Positions 1 through 8,325 of a stretch of 28,721 nt of DNA are shown piece by piece. The translations under genes and the position numbers were made by a program. The stretch is from assembly GCA_039812985.1 (NCBI GenBank), contig JBDHUL010000005.1, positions 1-28,721 on the forward strand, given 5' to 3'. Origin of the DNA: JAPUDS01 sp039812985 (lineage in GTDB: Bacteria > Patescibacteriota > Saccharimonadia > Saccharimonadales > Saccharimonadaceae). How positions within the stretch are numbered: the first letter of the stretch is position 1; the number at the start of each line of letters is the position of its first letter. The notes under the pieces are model-generated. The model saw only the letters and a list, made by a program, of their open reading frames with translations. It did not search any database and was not told where the DNA came from.

Positions 1-1452
1 CGACAAGTCGCTGACACGACAAATAACATAAATGTGAGCGCCACGTGGACGGGCATGAATGTGCCAGATACATTCCTGCGTAACTCGCCGCGGTGGCCGG
101 ATGACTATAATCAGACGACTCACCAGTGGACAAGCCATGTCGAGCAAGGCGGCCTTACGTTCAAGGTGACTGTCGGCGGTCACGATCTTATATGGGATAA
201 TCCGCCCCAGATGTGGCAAGGGGTATATAGCCTTACGGACAATGGTTGGTCTGCAAGCGGTCATACTGCGGCGGCATTGCCAGAGGGTTATTACGATGTT
301 GTGCTGACCGTAACCGATCCGTCGAGTGGACTTTCGATGAGTGTGACGTACCGCGACGGGGTGCGAGTCATGCTTCCAAAAGTGAACTACACGACGACGT
401 TTACCAATAACGCAACTCCGACGTTAAGCGGGACAGCAAACAATGTATCGAGCGGGTCCAATGGACTGTATCGGGCATATATCCTTCCAAAGGGAGCAGC
501 TTTCCCTGACCAGTCATTGCCGTCGAGCGACCCGAACTATCAAAAAGAACGATTTCTCGCCTACACCTCCAGCACTGATCAACAAGGAAACCCCACAAAT
601 GAAGGCTCGTTCAGAGTCGTGACGAATCGCCAAGATATTGTGGGGGCATTTACACTACAGCACAATAACGCCGTGGCGGCGCTGCCCTCTCAACTCGCAT
701 CCTATTTCAGCGATGTTCCAGGAGTAGTGCCGAGTAGCGTTACAAGCTTGAGCGAGCTTCTGAACCTTTGTCTGATTTCAGAGGTTGCTCAGAGAACCGT
801 TGACTGGTGGGGTGCGACTCCTGGTGATGCAGGGTGCCGTTCATTCTTGCAGCCGCTGTATGACGGGAATAAGAATGATCTCGATTCGATCTTGCAAACA
901 CGTCTCAGCACGCTCGATGCGACATATGACACTCAACCCCTAGCCCAAGGAATATACGATGTGTATATCCTTGGCCGCGGGGTTGACTATAGTCAGTTCC
1001 AAAAAGGGTTTCTGAACGGGTTAGTTGTTGACTTTACAACGCCTCACGCAACACTTATGACGAGCTCATCAACCGTTGTCTCACCTGAGCTGAATGGCAC
1101 AGTAGAGGATCCGACGGCGGTCGTGACGGTGACGGTTGGCGGAGCAACCTATACTGCGCGAAATAACGGCGATGGCACTTGGACGCTTCCCGCTGGAACT
1201 ATCCAGCCTGGGCTTGTGCTCGGTACCCACGAAGTAGATGTGACAGTAACGAGTTTGGCGGGAAACAGCTCAACTGATAAAAAGACGCTTGCTATATTGG
1301 GAGCTACTCTGCCCGTCAAGGAACTCGCAAAAACAGGTGTTGATCTCAATTTGGCTATTGCGGTAGGTTTGGTGCTTCTCATGATTGGGCTCCTTTCGGC
1401 TCTACTGCGACGTGTCCGACGCCGTGGTGTACATTTCACTCGGGTGTCGTGA
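1..1452 (+). CDS. Cell-surface protein with Ig-like repeats and LAKTG sorting signal (5' truncated)
   Basis: The reading frame is open from base 1, so the gene starts upstream of the window; the first in-frame GTG (34) is probably internal. The visible 480 or so residues are Ser/Thr/Gly/Val-rich, beta-type sequence. A C-terminal stretch (about bases 1060-1290) resembles bacterial Ig-like domains, with NGTVEDP, TVTVGG and DGTWTLPAG motifs. The C-terminus is a classic cell-wall sorting signal: LAKTG (1324-1338), a hydrophobic segment of about 20 residues, then an Arg-rich tail (RRVRRRG). LAXTG is the motif known for class E sortases of Actinobacteria, so I infer covalent anchoring to the cell envelope, possibly in contact with a host cell. 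The N-terminal signal peptide lies outside the window. The middle (about bases 360-1050) matches no domain I recognise. A short gap separates the TGA stop from parA. Confidence 0.8.
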   Translation, partial: RQVADTTNNINVSATWTGMNVPDTFLRNSPRWPDDYNQTTHQWTSHVEQGGLTFKVTVGGHDLIWDNPPQMWQGVYSLTDNGWSASGHTAAALPEGYYDVVLTVTDPSSGLSMSVTYRDGVRVMLPKVNYTTTFTNNATPTLSGTANNVSSGSNGLYRAYILPKGAAFPDQSLPSSDPNYQKERFLAYTSSTDQQGNPTNEGSFRVVTNRQDIVGAFTLQHNNAVAALPSQLASYFSDVPGVVPSSVTSLSELLNLCLISEVAQRTVDWWGATPGDAGCRSFLQPLYDGNKNDLDSILQTRLSTLDATYDTQPLAQGIYDVYILGRGVDYSQFQKGFLNGLVVDFTTPHATLMTSSSTVVSPELNGTVEDPTAVVTVTVGGATYTARNNGDGTWTLPAGTIQPGLVLGTHEVDVTVTSLAGNSSTDKKTLAILGATLPVKELAKTGVDLNLAIAVGLVLLMIGLLSALLRRVRRRGVHFTRVS

Positions 1453-1458
1453 TGCTCA

Positions 1459-1467
1459 TGGTATACT
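1459..1467 (+). promoter_or_regulatory. Extended -10 promoter for parA
   Basis: TATACT (1462-1467) is preceded by TGG, which forms an extended -10 element. No convincing -35 hexamer lies 17 bases upstream. Predicted transcription starts near 1474, giving a 5' leader of about 20 bases with an AGAGGGG ribosome-binding site (1481-1487) eight bases before the GTG start of parA. Confidence 0.5.
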
Positions 1468-1495
1468 ATATATATGAAGCAGAGGGGCAAATAGC

Positions 1496-2281
1496 GTGGC
1501 GCAGCCAATTGTGATAGCGGTGACAAATCAAAAGGGTGGCGTTGGCAAAACAACAACGAGTATCAACCTGTCGTATAGTCTTGCGCAAGCGGGTAAAAAC
1601 GTGCTTTTGGTTGATTTTGATCCGCAAGGTAACGCAACGAGCGGCCTTGGTATCGACAAGCAGAACCTTGAGAAAACCATACTCGATGTCATACAAAACA
1701 CTTTGCCGCTTAGCGCAGTGACGGTGAGTACGGCGTATAAAAATCTTTCGCTTGTGCCGGCGACGCCTGAACTTGCCAATGCCGAAGTAGAGCTAGCTCG
1801 GGCCGAAAAACGGTTTACTCGCCTTAAAGATGCTCTCGCAGGGTATGATGGGTACGATATTATCGTCATCGATTCGCCACCAAGCCTAAGTCTTTTGACG
1901 GTAAATGGCATGATTGCCGCCAATTTCATTTTGCTTCCAGTGCAAGCCGAATTTTATGCTCTCGAGGGGCTAGGACAGCTGCTTGAGACGATACAACTTA
2001 TCCGCAAAGGCATGAATCCGACCCTCGAATTACTTGGCGTCCTTGTGACGATGCTCGACTCACGCACGAGCCTCAGCCAGCAGGTATATGATGAGGTGAA
2101 AAAGCATTTTCCGGCTAAGGTATTTGAAACAACCATCCCACGCAATGTGCGAATTGCTGAGGCGCCAAGTCACGGGGAGCCCGTTGGAGCTTACGATAAA
2201 TGGTGCAAAGGGGCGCGGGCTTACAAAGTCCTTGCAAAAGAAGTTTTGATGCGGGTTGAACAGACAAGGAGTGATGTATGA
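1496..2281 (+). CDS. parA: Chromosome-partitioning ATPase ParA (Soj/MinD family)
   Basis: ParA-type ATPases bind the nucleoid in their ATP form and, with ParB, move or position the replication origin. The deviant Walker A motif KGGVGKTT lies at residues 13-20, the Walker B-like IIVIDSPPSLS near 120, and the C-terminal signature IPRNVRIAEAPSHG near 218-231. The length of 261 aa is usual for chromosomal Soj. The GTG start is chosen because AGAGGGG precedes it by eight bases and because the family begins with a short hydrophobic strand before the KGG motif. The stop overlaps the parB start by four bases (ATGA), so the two are translationally coupled. The pair usually lies near the replication origin, but no parS site is visible in the window. 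Confidence 0.95.
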   Translation: MAQPIVIAVTNQKGGVGKTTTSINLSYSLAQAGKNVLLVDFDPQGNATSGLGIDKQNLEKTILDVIQNTLPLSAVTVSTAYKNLSLVPATPELANAEVELARAEKRFTRLKDALAGYDGYDIIVIDSPPSLSLLTVNGMIAANFILLPVQAEFYALEGLGQLLETIQLIRKGMNPTLELLGVLVTMLDSRTSLSQQVYDEVKKHFPAKVFETTIPRNVRIAEAPSHGEPVGAYDKWCKGARAYKVLAKEVLMRVEQTRSDV

Positions 2282-3165
2282 GTAAAAAAGCCTTAGGGCG
2301 CGGGTTTGAGTCACTTATTCCGACCGATGTCCTCGATGAAACGTTTGACCCAACCCTGGCCAGCGATGAGCAGATATCCGAACTTCGCTATATAAAGGTT
2401 GATGATATACAGCCAAACCCAGAACAGCCTCGGCGGAGTATGGACGAAACAGCGTTAGCTGAACTGGCGGGCTCTATACGGGAACACGGCGTCATGCAGC
2501 CAATCATTGTGTCTCCGGCAAAAAACGGATTCATGATAGTGGCGGGAGAGCGCCGGTGGCGCGCATCGCGGCTTGCCGGACTTACCAAACTGCCGGCTCT
2601 TGTTCGAACACTATCGGGTCAACACAAACTTGAACTAGCGCTCATAGAAAACTTGCAGCGCGAAGATCTCAACCCCATGGAAACAGCGACCGCCTACGCT
2701 AAATTGAAGTCCCAGTTTAACCTGACAATTGAGCAGATTGGTGTGCGCGTCGGAGGTAAGTCAACAGCAGTCATCAGTAACTATATGCGCCTCCTCCTCT
2801 TGCCGGAGGACATGAAGCAAGCTGTGGCCGAGGGCCTCATGACCGAGAGTCATGCTCGTCAGGTACTGGCTCTGACTGGAGATGAAGCAGCCCAACGTGA
2901 CCTGTTTAATCATATTGTCAACGATGGCTGGAGTGTACGTAAAGCCGAACAATACACCATAGGCTACCGCAAAGGAGAAGCACCTGACGAGAAGCGTCGT
3001 CAGGCAACTCATTCGGCGAGCACGCAAAATGCCTTTACGGAGCGGCTACAGAAACGACTGTCACTGCCTGTTGCACAAAAAGCGATGGGACACGGCGGTG
3101 GACGCATCATTATTTCGTATAAAAACGAAGAGCAGCTCAAATCGCTTGAAGCACTGCTCGGCTAA
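2278..3165 (+). CDS. parB: Chromosome-partitioning protein ParB
   Basis: ParB is a CTP-dependent clamp that loads at parS sites and spreads on the DNA around them. The N-terminus has the ParA-stimulating start MSKKALGRGFESLIP. The CTPase domain follows, with the Q-P-R region (IQPNPEQPRR, about residues 44-53), the GERRWRASRLAG motif (about 88-99) and ENLQREDLNPMETA (about 123-136). The central helix-turn-helix (about 145-180, VGGKSTAVISNYMRLL) reads parS, and the short C-terminal part should dimerise. The 295 aa length is normal. It overlaps parA by four bases and converges on the signal peptidase gene with a 25-base gap, in which I see no terminator. Confidence 0.95.
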   Translation: MSKKALGRGFESLIPTDVLDETFDPTLASDEQISELRYIKVDDIQPNPEQPRRSMDETALAELAGSIREHGVMQPIIVSPAKNGFMIVAGERRWRASRLAGLTKLPALVRTLSGQHKLELALIENLQREDLNPMETATAYAKLKSQFNLTIEQIGVRVGGKSTAVISNYMRLLLLPEDMKQAVAEGLMTESHARQVLALTGDEAAQRDLFNHIVNDGWSVRKAEQYTIGYRKGEAPDEKRRQATHSASTQNAFTERLQKRLSLPVAQKAMGHGGGRIIISYKNEEQLKSLEALLG

Positions 3166-3190
3166 ATATCATTCGACACTGAGTATTTCC

Positions 3191-3790
3191 CTAAAAAACC
3201 TTCATTTGGTCAAATGGAAAGATACGAAAACTCACTGGACCGATGATGTCGTCGTACGGAATGGTTCCCATACAGCTACGCGAATCGCAGGAAAATCCCA
3301 GTTGACGGTGGTCGCCGAGAACGAAAATAGTTCCTTCAGCAACCGTCGTATCGACTTCTCCGTCAGTCGGTTGTTTTGCGCCAGGATGTTCTTTATCGAC
3401 GTCGATTCCCTCGGGGTGGTCAGTTGTGTATACGGTGACTTTGCCGTTTTTCACGACCACTCGTTCACCAGGAAAGGCAATGACGCGTTTGACGATGTAT
3501 TCGTTTTGAGAACCAGGGGTATATCCAGGATTCTTAAACACGATTATCTGCCCGCGTTCTGGGATATAGGATGTTCCGCGTATATGTGACCATGTCACCG
3601 GGAGTCGGTTGACGATGAGCCGATCGCCGGTATGGAGAGTGTCCTCCATGCTCGGGCCATCGACGTTAAAGCTTCGGAAAATGAAAAGGTTTATGAGCCA
3701 AGCACCAATGCAAACTGCCGCTATAAAAACGCCAATTCCTAACATGTCTTTGAAGTGCCGGTCAGGGGTTGCGGTGATTTTCATACTCAT
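3191..3790 (-). CDS. lepB: Signal peptidase I
   Basis: Type I signal peptidase cleaves Sec signal peptides on the outer face of the membrane. One N-terminal transmembrane helix (about residues 17-37) is followed by the Ser box FNVDGPSMEDTL, which carries the nucleophile Ser, and by the Lys box EYIVKRVIAFPGE with the general-base Lys. Later motifs are the VLGDHR turn and FRIFPFD at the C-terminus. At 199 aa it is of the compact type found in Gram-positives. GGAG lies four to five bases before the ATG at 3790, which favours that start over the in-frame ATG at 3784. It is transcribed away from the LCP gene through a shared intergenic region (3791-3892). It probably processes the many exported proteins predicted in this window. 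Confidence 0.93.
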   Translation of the reverse strand: MSMKITATPDRHFKDMLGIGVFIAAVCIGAWLINLFIFRSFNVDGPSMEDTLHTGDRLIVNRLPVTWSHIRGTSYIPERGQIIVFKNPGYTPGSQNEYIVKRVIAFPGERVVVKNGKVTVYTTDHPEGIDVDKEHPGAKQPTDGEVDTTVAEGTIFVLGDHRQLGFSCDSRSCMGTIPYDDIIGPVSFRIFPFDQMKVF

Positions 3791-3874
3791 ACTGCTCCAC
3801 TAGCATACACTATTCGCGGCGTTGGGGGCATAGAAAAGCTTTCGTTTTTTCAGCAAAGCTGCGGTTTTCTGCGG

Positions 3875-3880
3875 TATAAT
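3875..3880 (+). promoter_or_regulatory. -10 element upstream of the LCP gene
   Basis: TATAAT (3875-3880) ends 12 bases before the ATG at 3893. A start about seven bases downstream of the element leaves only about six bases of leader and no room for a Shine-Dalgarno site. No good -35 box is evident. Confidence 0.5.
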
Positions 3881-3892
3881 AGGTGCTAGTTT

Positions 3893-5488
3893 ATGGCAAA
3901 GAAACAGCAACCAAGTCTCGATGGGTTCATATTGAGACGCCACCGTCCATCGACCCCGAATAGCAAGAGCGGGCTGGTGCGGCCGACCATACCGCAACAG
4001 TTTTTGCGTAGCAACGAAACCGCAGCGGCTCGTCCAGGTCTAGCATCTCGTTCGGAAGTCTTGCCATCGCCGCAGCTTAGGAGGGGAGAGCGTCAGGGGC
4101 TTTCTCGATCGGAAATAGACGCATCGCTGAGCGCCGTTGATGAAACGGTTAAGCGCAAGGGGGGTAAGCGTTCACGGAGTAAGGTAACAAAGAAAATTGT
4201 CGTGACGATGTGTGTGTTGGTGCTCTGCCTTGGGGTAGGGTTTTTTGCGTTCAAGGCATTAATGGCGGCGAGCAGAGTGGTGAGCGGTAACGTTTTTGAT
4301 TTGCTAGGAAAAGGAGTAGAGCTGAAGAAGGACGCAAACGGACGGACTAATATACTATTGTTCGGTACGAGCGAAGATGATCCTGGCCATGCGGGTGCTG
4401 AATTAACAGATAGCATACTCGTACTCAGTATCAACAAAGCCGACAAAACTGCTGCTATGGTCAGCATGCCGCGCGATATGTGGGTAAACTATGACCTTAG
4501 TCCGTGCTGCTGGACGGGCTGTTCAGGCAAAATAAACGCCCTTTATCAGTGCAACGCAACAAATGGCGATGTGGCAAAAGGCGCCAATGCGTTGAAAGAT
4601 AAGGTTGGAGAGGTATTTGGGCTTGACGTGCAGTACTATGTCAAAGTGAACTACGCCGTCGTTCGTCAGCTCACCACCGCACTCGGCGGTGTGACCGTTA
4701 CGATTGAGGGCGATCCTTCGTTTGGCGGCACTAAGGGCATCTACGACAGCAATATGGGAAAGCTTTTGAAGTTACCAAACGGTCCGGCTACACTTCAAGG
4801 CGAACAGGCCCTGGCGTTTGTTCGGGCGCGAGGCGAGGGGTACGGATCGTATGGGCTTAACGGTAACTTTAGCCGTGAACAAAATCAGCAGAAAATGATT
4901 ATTGCCATCCGAGACAAAGCTTTGAACATCGGGACATTATCAAACCCTGTGGCACTTATAAGCCTCATGGATGCGCTTGGTGACAATGTCAGAACAAACT
5001 TTACGACCGCTGAAGTAAAAACACTTGCGTCACTCGGCAAGGATATATCTGGCGATAAGGTCCAGCACGTAGAACTTAATAGTACAGAGAAACCAGTCGT
5101 TACAACGGGCATGTATAGTGGCCAGAGTATTGTTCGACCGATTGTGGGGCTGTCGGACTTTAGTGATATACAAAAATATATCAAAGGTAAGCTGTCTGGT
5201 GATGAAGACGCTACTATAGTCGTACTCAATGCTTCGGGGCGTGTCGGTGTGGCATCGCAGGAGGCTGAGGTACTGACGGGGGCCGGATTTAGTGATGTAA
5301 CGACCGACAACACGGCATATCGTTTGACAACTGCCCTTGCGTGGTATGACCTTTCAGGTGGCAAAAAAACGAAAACCCGCTCAAAGCTCGTCAAACAACT
5401 CGGCGTTGATGCAGTGGGAACAAAGCTGCCGGTGGGCGTGCAGGCAACAGCTGATTTTGTTATACTTGTAGGCAATGGAACTCATTAA
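3893..5488 (+). CDS. LytR-CpsA-Psr (LCP) family protein with LytR_C domain
   Basis: LCP proteins transfer undecaprenyl-linked glycopolymers onto peptidoglycan or surface proteins outside the membrane. The N-terminal 100 residues are cytoplasmic, basic and probably disordered. One transmembrane helix spans about 101-123. The LCP domain (about 150-370) has GRTNILLFGTSEDD, the LTDSILVLSIN strand, SMPRDMWV (Arg194) and FVRARGEGYG followed by NFSREQNQQKMI, which carry the conserved Arg and Asp/Asn lipid-phosphate and metal contacts. A LytR_C domain (about 435-525, IVVLNASGRVGVASQEA) follows. The last 14 bases overlap the next gene, so the two are probably one operon. The GTSEDDPGH stretch replaces the more usual GxDxR-type loop. 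Confidence 0.9.
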   Translation: MAKKQQPSLDGFILRRHRPSTPNSKSGLVRPTIPQQFLRSNETAAARPGLASRSEVLPSPQLRRGERQGLSRSEIDASLSAVDETVKRKGGKRSRSKVTKKIVVTMCVLVLCLGVGFFAFKALMAASRVVSGNVFDLLGKGVELKKDANGRTNILLFGTSEDDPGHAGAELTDSILVLSINKADKTAAMVSMPRDMWVNYDLSPCCWTGCSGKINALYQCNATNGDVAKGANALKDKVGEVFGLDVQYYVKVNYAVVRQLTTALGGVTVTIEGDPSFGGTKGIYDSNMGKLLKLPNGPATLQGEQALAFVRARGEGYGSYGLNGNFSREQNQQKMIIAIRDKALNIGTLSNPVALISLMDALGDNVRTNFTTAEVKTLASLGKDISGDKVQHVELNSTEKPVVTTGMYSGQSIVRPIVGLSDFSDIQKYIKGKLSGDEDATIVVLNASGRVGVASQEAEVLTGAGFSDVTTDNTAYRLTTALAWYDLSGGKKTKTRSKLVKQLGVDAVGTKLPVGVQATADFVILVGNGTH

Positions 5489-6248
5489 GTCAGTTGCTCA
5501 GCGCAACACCATTAGCGAGGTTGGGCACGTTCTACTCAACCTTTTATATGCGGGATTGCTGCTTGTGATGGTGCTTAGTTTTGATATGCCGTACCTAGCT
5601 TATGGTATTGTATTGCTGAGCAAATGGCGGGTGTTTGCGGTGCGCCCACGTTTTTGGCTTGCTAACATCCAGACCAACTTGCTCGATACCGTCATGGGTC
5701 TCAGCGTTGCGACACTGTTATGGCAGAGTGCGGGGTCTCTGACAGTGCAGTTGGCGGTTGCAGCATTATTCGCGTTGTGGTTGATCGTTCTAAAACCGTC
5801 GTCAAAGCATTTTTGGGTGGTTACACAAGGGGCAGTTACCCAGGCTGTTGCAATGTCAGCGCTCTTTATGGTTGCTCATACGTTGCCGATAACTGTCGTC
5901 GTAAGCATCGGAGGCCTTGTTGGGTATATTGTCGCTCGGCATATCATCAATGTGTACCACGAAGAACGAGAAGATGTTGTCGTGAGTCTTGCTTGGGCCT
6001 TAATTGTTGCCGAGCTGAGTTGGCTGACTTATCATTGGACAGTGGCGTATACTTCGCTTAAAATCACACAGGTCGCTATAGTCGTGACATTGCTTGGATA
6101 TATGACACTGCTAGTATATAACGCGATGTATCACCGTGAACGAGGGAGCACCGTACGACGGGAGCTTGTTATGCCGGTAGCTTTTTCAGTTATTGGTATT
6201 GTGCTTGTGCTTGTGTTTTTCAATTTTTTCGATCCGACGAGTCTCTAA
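5475..6248 (+). CDS. Multi-pass membrane protein of unknown function
   Basis: I do not recognise a named family. The 257-aa product is highly hydrophobic, with about seven to eight predicted membrane segments (about residues 20-52, 67-85, 88-106, 115-135, 138-155, 165-185, 195-215 and 234-252). A conserved-looking basic loop (SKWRVFAVRPRFWLAN) lies near residues 50-65, and His/Glu/Arg-rich loops occur at about 155-165 and 217-225. It starts inside the LCP gene (14-base overlap) and ends 30 bases before htrA. A role in envelope biogenesis beside the LCP ligase is only a guess from context. Confidence 0.7.
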   Translation: MELIKSVAQRNTISEVGHVLLNLLYAGLLLVMVLSFDMPYLAYGIVLLSKWRVFAVRPRFWLANIQTNLLDTVMGLSVATLLWQSAGSLTVQLAVAALFALWLIVLKPSSKHFWVVTQGAVTQAVAMSALFMVAHTLPITVVVSIGGLVGYIVARHIINVYHEEREDVVVSLAWALIVAELSWLTYHWTVAYTSLKITQVAIVVTLLGYMTLLVYNAMYHRERGSTVRRELVMPVAFSVIGIVLVLVFFNFFDPTSL

Positions 6249-6278
6249 GCAATTTTTCAGAAAGGGAGGGTATAACAA

Positions 6279-7472
6279 ATGAATGAAAATCATATGCGGC
6301 ATCGGTCAACAGAACACGAGATCAAAGTGGTGCAAGCTGCGCCGTTACAGCCTCCGGCTAAAAAAGGGATGAGCCGCGGGCTATATACAGCGCTGATTAT
6401 TCCGGCGTGTTTCGTAGCTGGCGTGGGGGGTGCGGCGGTGTACACTGCTGTCGTGCCAAAAGCGGACGGAACACAGGTTATTAACCGCGACAAGGTTGTC
6501 CTACAAGAAGGCGAAGTTGTTGCCGCGGCGGCGAAAAAAGTCGGTTCAAGCGTTGTGTCTATTATTACCGAGCAAACCGCTCGTACGATGATGGGGTATT
6601 CGTCGTTGCAACAAGGAGCAGGCACCGGTATCATCATCAGCGCCGACGGCTATGTCGTAACGAACAAGCATGTTGTGTCATCCGAGTCGCAAAGCATTGA
6701 AGTAGTATTGGCCGACGGAACGTCGTACAAAGATGTGAAATACGTTGGTAGCGACCCCTCGAACGACGTGACATTTCTCAAGATCCAGAACGTGAAAAGT
6801 CTGACACCTGCGGTATTTGGCGATTCGTCGAAGGTCGAGGTGGGGCAGAAAGTTATCGCCATCGGCAATGCTCTTGGTGAGTACCAGAACACGGTCACGA
6901 CGGGCATCATTTCGGCGCTTGGTCGTCCGGTCACCGCATCTGACGAGAGTGGGCGCTCGTCAGAGCAACTTGAGAACTTGCTTCAAACCGATGCTGCCAT
7001 CAACCCCGGTAACTCGGGCGGACCGCTGTTGAACCTGTCGGGCGAGGTAATTGGTATTAATACCGCAATCGCTTCTGGTGCCCAGGGTATTGGGTTTTCT
7101 ATCCCTATCAATGACATAAAGGGCATGTTAAAGGGTCTATTCAGTGAAGGCAAGGTCATAAAACCATACATAGGTGTACGTTATGTAACAATCACCCCAG
7201 ACGTCGCAAGTCGGTATAGCCTTAAGGTGCGACAGGGCGCATTGTTGCTTGCTAGTGAGGGGCAGTCGGTGGTTGCATCTGGAAGCCCTGCCGAAAAAGC
7301 CGGCTTTAAGGCGATGGATATCATTACCAAAATCAATGGCATGGCAGTCGATGGTACACATCCGTTTGCGAGTCTCGTCGCCCAGCTGACACCGGGGCAG
7401 CAAGCAGTCATCACCTACCTGCGCGACGGCAAAGAGGCTACAGTGACCCTGACGGTTGCTTCACGAAGCTAA
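6279..7472 (+). CDS. htrA: Membrane-anchored HtrA/DegP-type serine protease with PDZ domain
   Basis: HtrA proteases degrade or refold damaged exported proteins at the cell surface. A cytoplasmic tail is followed by one transmembrane helix (about residues 36-59), a trypsin-like domain with the full triad His131 (TNKHVVSS), Asp163 (SNDVTFLKI) and Ser246 (NPGNSGGPLLN), and one C-terminal PDZ domain (about 290-395; SPAEKAGFKAMDIITKING). The single PDZ and N-terminal anchor match Gram-positive HtrA/DegS forms. A strong Shine-Dalgarno sequence, AAAGGGAGGG (6261-6270), fixes the start. It is downstream of the LCP operon. Its 3' end overlaps the 3' end of prmC on the opposite strand by 35 bases. Confidence 0.95.
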   Translation: MNENHMRHRSTEHEIKVVQAAPLQPPAKKGMSRGLYTALIIPACFVAGVGGAAVYTAVVPKADGTQVINRDKVVLQEGEVVAAAAKKVGSSVVSIITEQTARTMMGYSSLQQGAGTGIIISADGYVVTNKHVVSSESQSIEVVLADGTSYKDVKYVGSDPSNDVTFLKIQNVKSLTPAVFGDSSKVEVGQKVIAIGNALGEYQNTVTTGIISALGRPVTASDESGRSSEQLENLLQTDAAINPGNSGGPLLNLSGEVIGINTAIASGAQGIGFSIPINDIKGMLKGLFSEGKVIKPYIGVRYVTITPDVASRYSLKVRQGALLLASEGQSVVASGSPAEKAGFKAMDIITKINGMAVDGTHPFASLVAQLTPGQQAVITYLRDGKEATVTLTVASRS

Positions 7473-8325
7473 CGGCGTAGCCGCGGGTTGTAACATGCTT
7501 CAGACGATATTTTCTGGCGTAACGAACGATGTCCTCGTGCTGTTCGGGGTCAGCCTCAAGTACTAGCCACCCCTTTTCATCGAGAATACCTGCCGCCTGG
7601 CTCACGAGTTTATATACAAGCTCTAGACCGCCGTTCTCTGCAAACAGCGCAAGAGCGGGCTCATGGTCTGTTTCGGGTGAACGCTGCCATGCACGGGCGA
7701 CATATGGGAGGTTGGCAACGATCATTGAGAAGGATAAAGCACGAGGTATGAAGGATGACAAAAGATCACTTTGTATACACGGTGTCTTTGCGCCAAGTTC
7801 TTGAGCATTTCGCTTGGCGACAGCCAGAGCTTTTTGGCTGATATCGACAAGGGTGACGTCCCATTCCGGGCGTTCAAGCTTGAGTGTAATGCCAATACAC
7901 CCGCTGCCACATCCGATATCGAGTATTTGTTGCGGCTTGGTGTCCGCCGTCTTATCCATACACTGCTTTGGTCTGATGCGCTCTGTGCCTATGCTCAGCG
8001 CTAGGGATATTACATCTTCTGTTTCCGGACGGGGGATGAGTACGCTCGGTGTGACCATGAACTCACGGCCATAAAACTCCTTTTTGCCGATGATGTAAGC
8101 GACAGGCTCATGTTTCGCTCGCCGCTTGACCAATTGCTCATACTGCTGCAAGGTCGTACTTTGCAGTATGGTGTCGTGGTGAGCCGCCAACCAGGTGCGG
8201 TCAACTCCGAGGACATACGCCAAAAGTACCTCTGCGTCTAGTCTTGAGGAAGGTATTTTTTCATTTTTTAAGAGGTTGCTACTCTGGTCGAGAAGGGAGT
8301 GTATATTTGACTTTATAGCATTCAT
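7438..8325 (-). CDS. prmC: Release-factor glutamine N5-methyltransferase PrmC (NLPY variant)
   Basis: PrmC methylates the Gln of the GGQ motif in release factors 1 and 2 with S-adenosylmethionine. An N-terminal helical release-factor-binding domain (about residues 1-95, with LIPRPETE at 96-103) precedes a Rossmann methyltransferase domain with LDIGCGSGCIGI (135-146) and an acidic SAM-binding strand end (VTLVDIS). The substrate-amide motif that is normally NPPY reads NLPY (205-208). Identity is supported by the PETE motif and by the usual neighbourhood of prfA, here displaced by about 1.5 kb. The 3' end overlaps htrA by 35 bases on the other strand. A + strand promoter for the next gene lies across its start codon. 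On its own strand, TACAAT ends about seven bases before the ATG, suggesting a near-leaderless mRNA. Confidence 0.92.
   Translation of the reverse strand: MNAIKSNIHSLLDQSSNLLKNEKIPSSRLDAEVLLAYVLGVDRTWLAAHHDTILQSTTLQQYEQLVKRRAKHEPVAYIIGKKEFYGREFMVTPSVLIPRPETEDVISLALSIGTERIRPKQCMDKTADTKPQQILDIGCGSGCIGITLKLERPEWDVTLVDISQKALAVAKRNAQELGAKTPCIQSDLLSSFIPRALSFSMIVANLPYVARAWQRSPETDHEPALALFAENGGLELVYKLVSQAAGILDEKGWLVLEADPEQHEDIVRYARKYRLKHVTTRGYAVSFVKQPSGSL

Noticed and set aside
1453..3165. parS site near parA-parB
   Set aside because: I looked for TGTTTCACGTGAAACA-like palindromes around parAB and in the gaps and saw none.
3029..3589. 186-codon + strand open frame overlapping parB and lepB
   Set aside because: It lies across the 3' end of parB and most of lepB, both with clear families, and its translation has no protein-like pattern.
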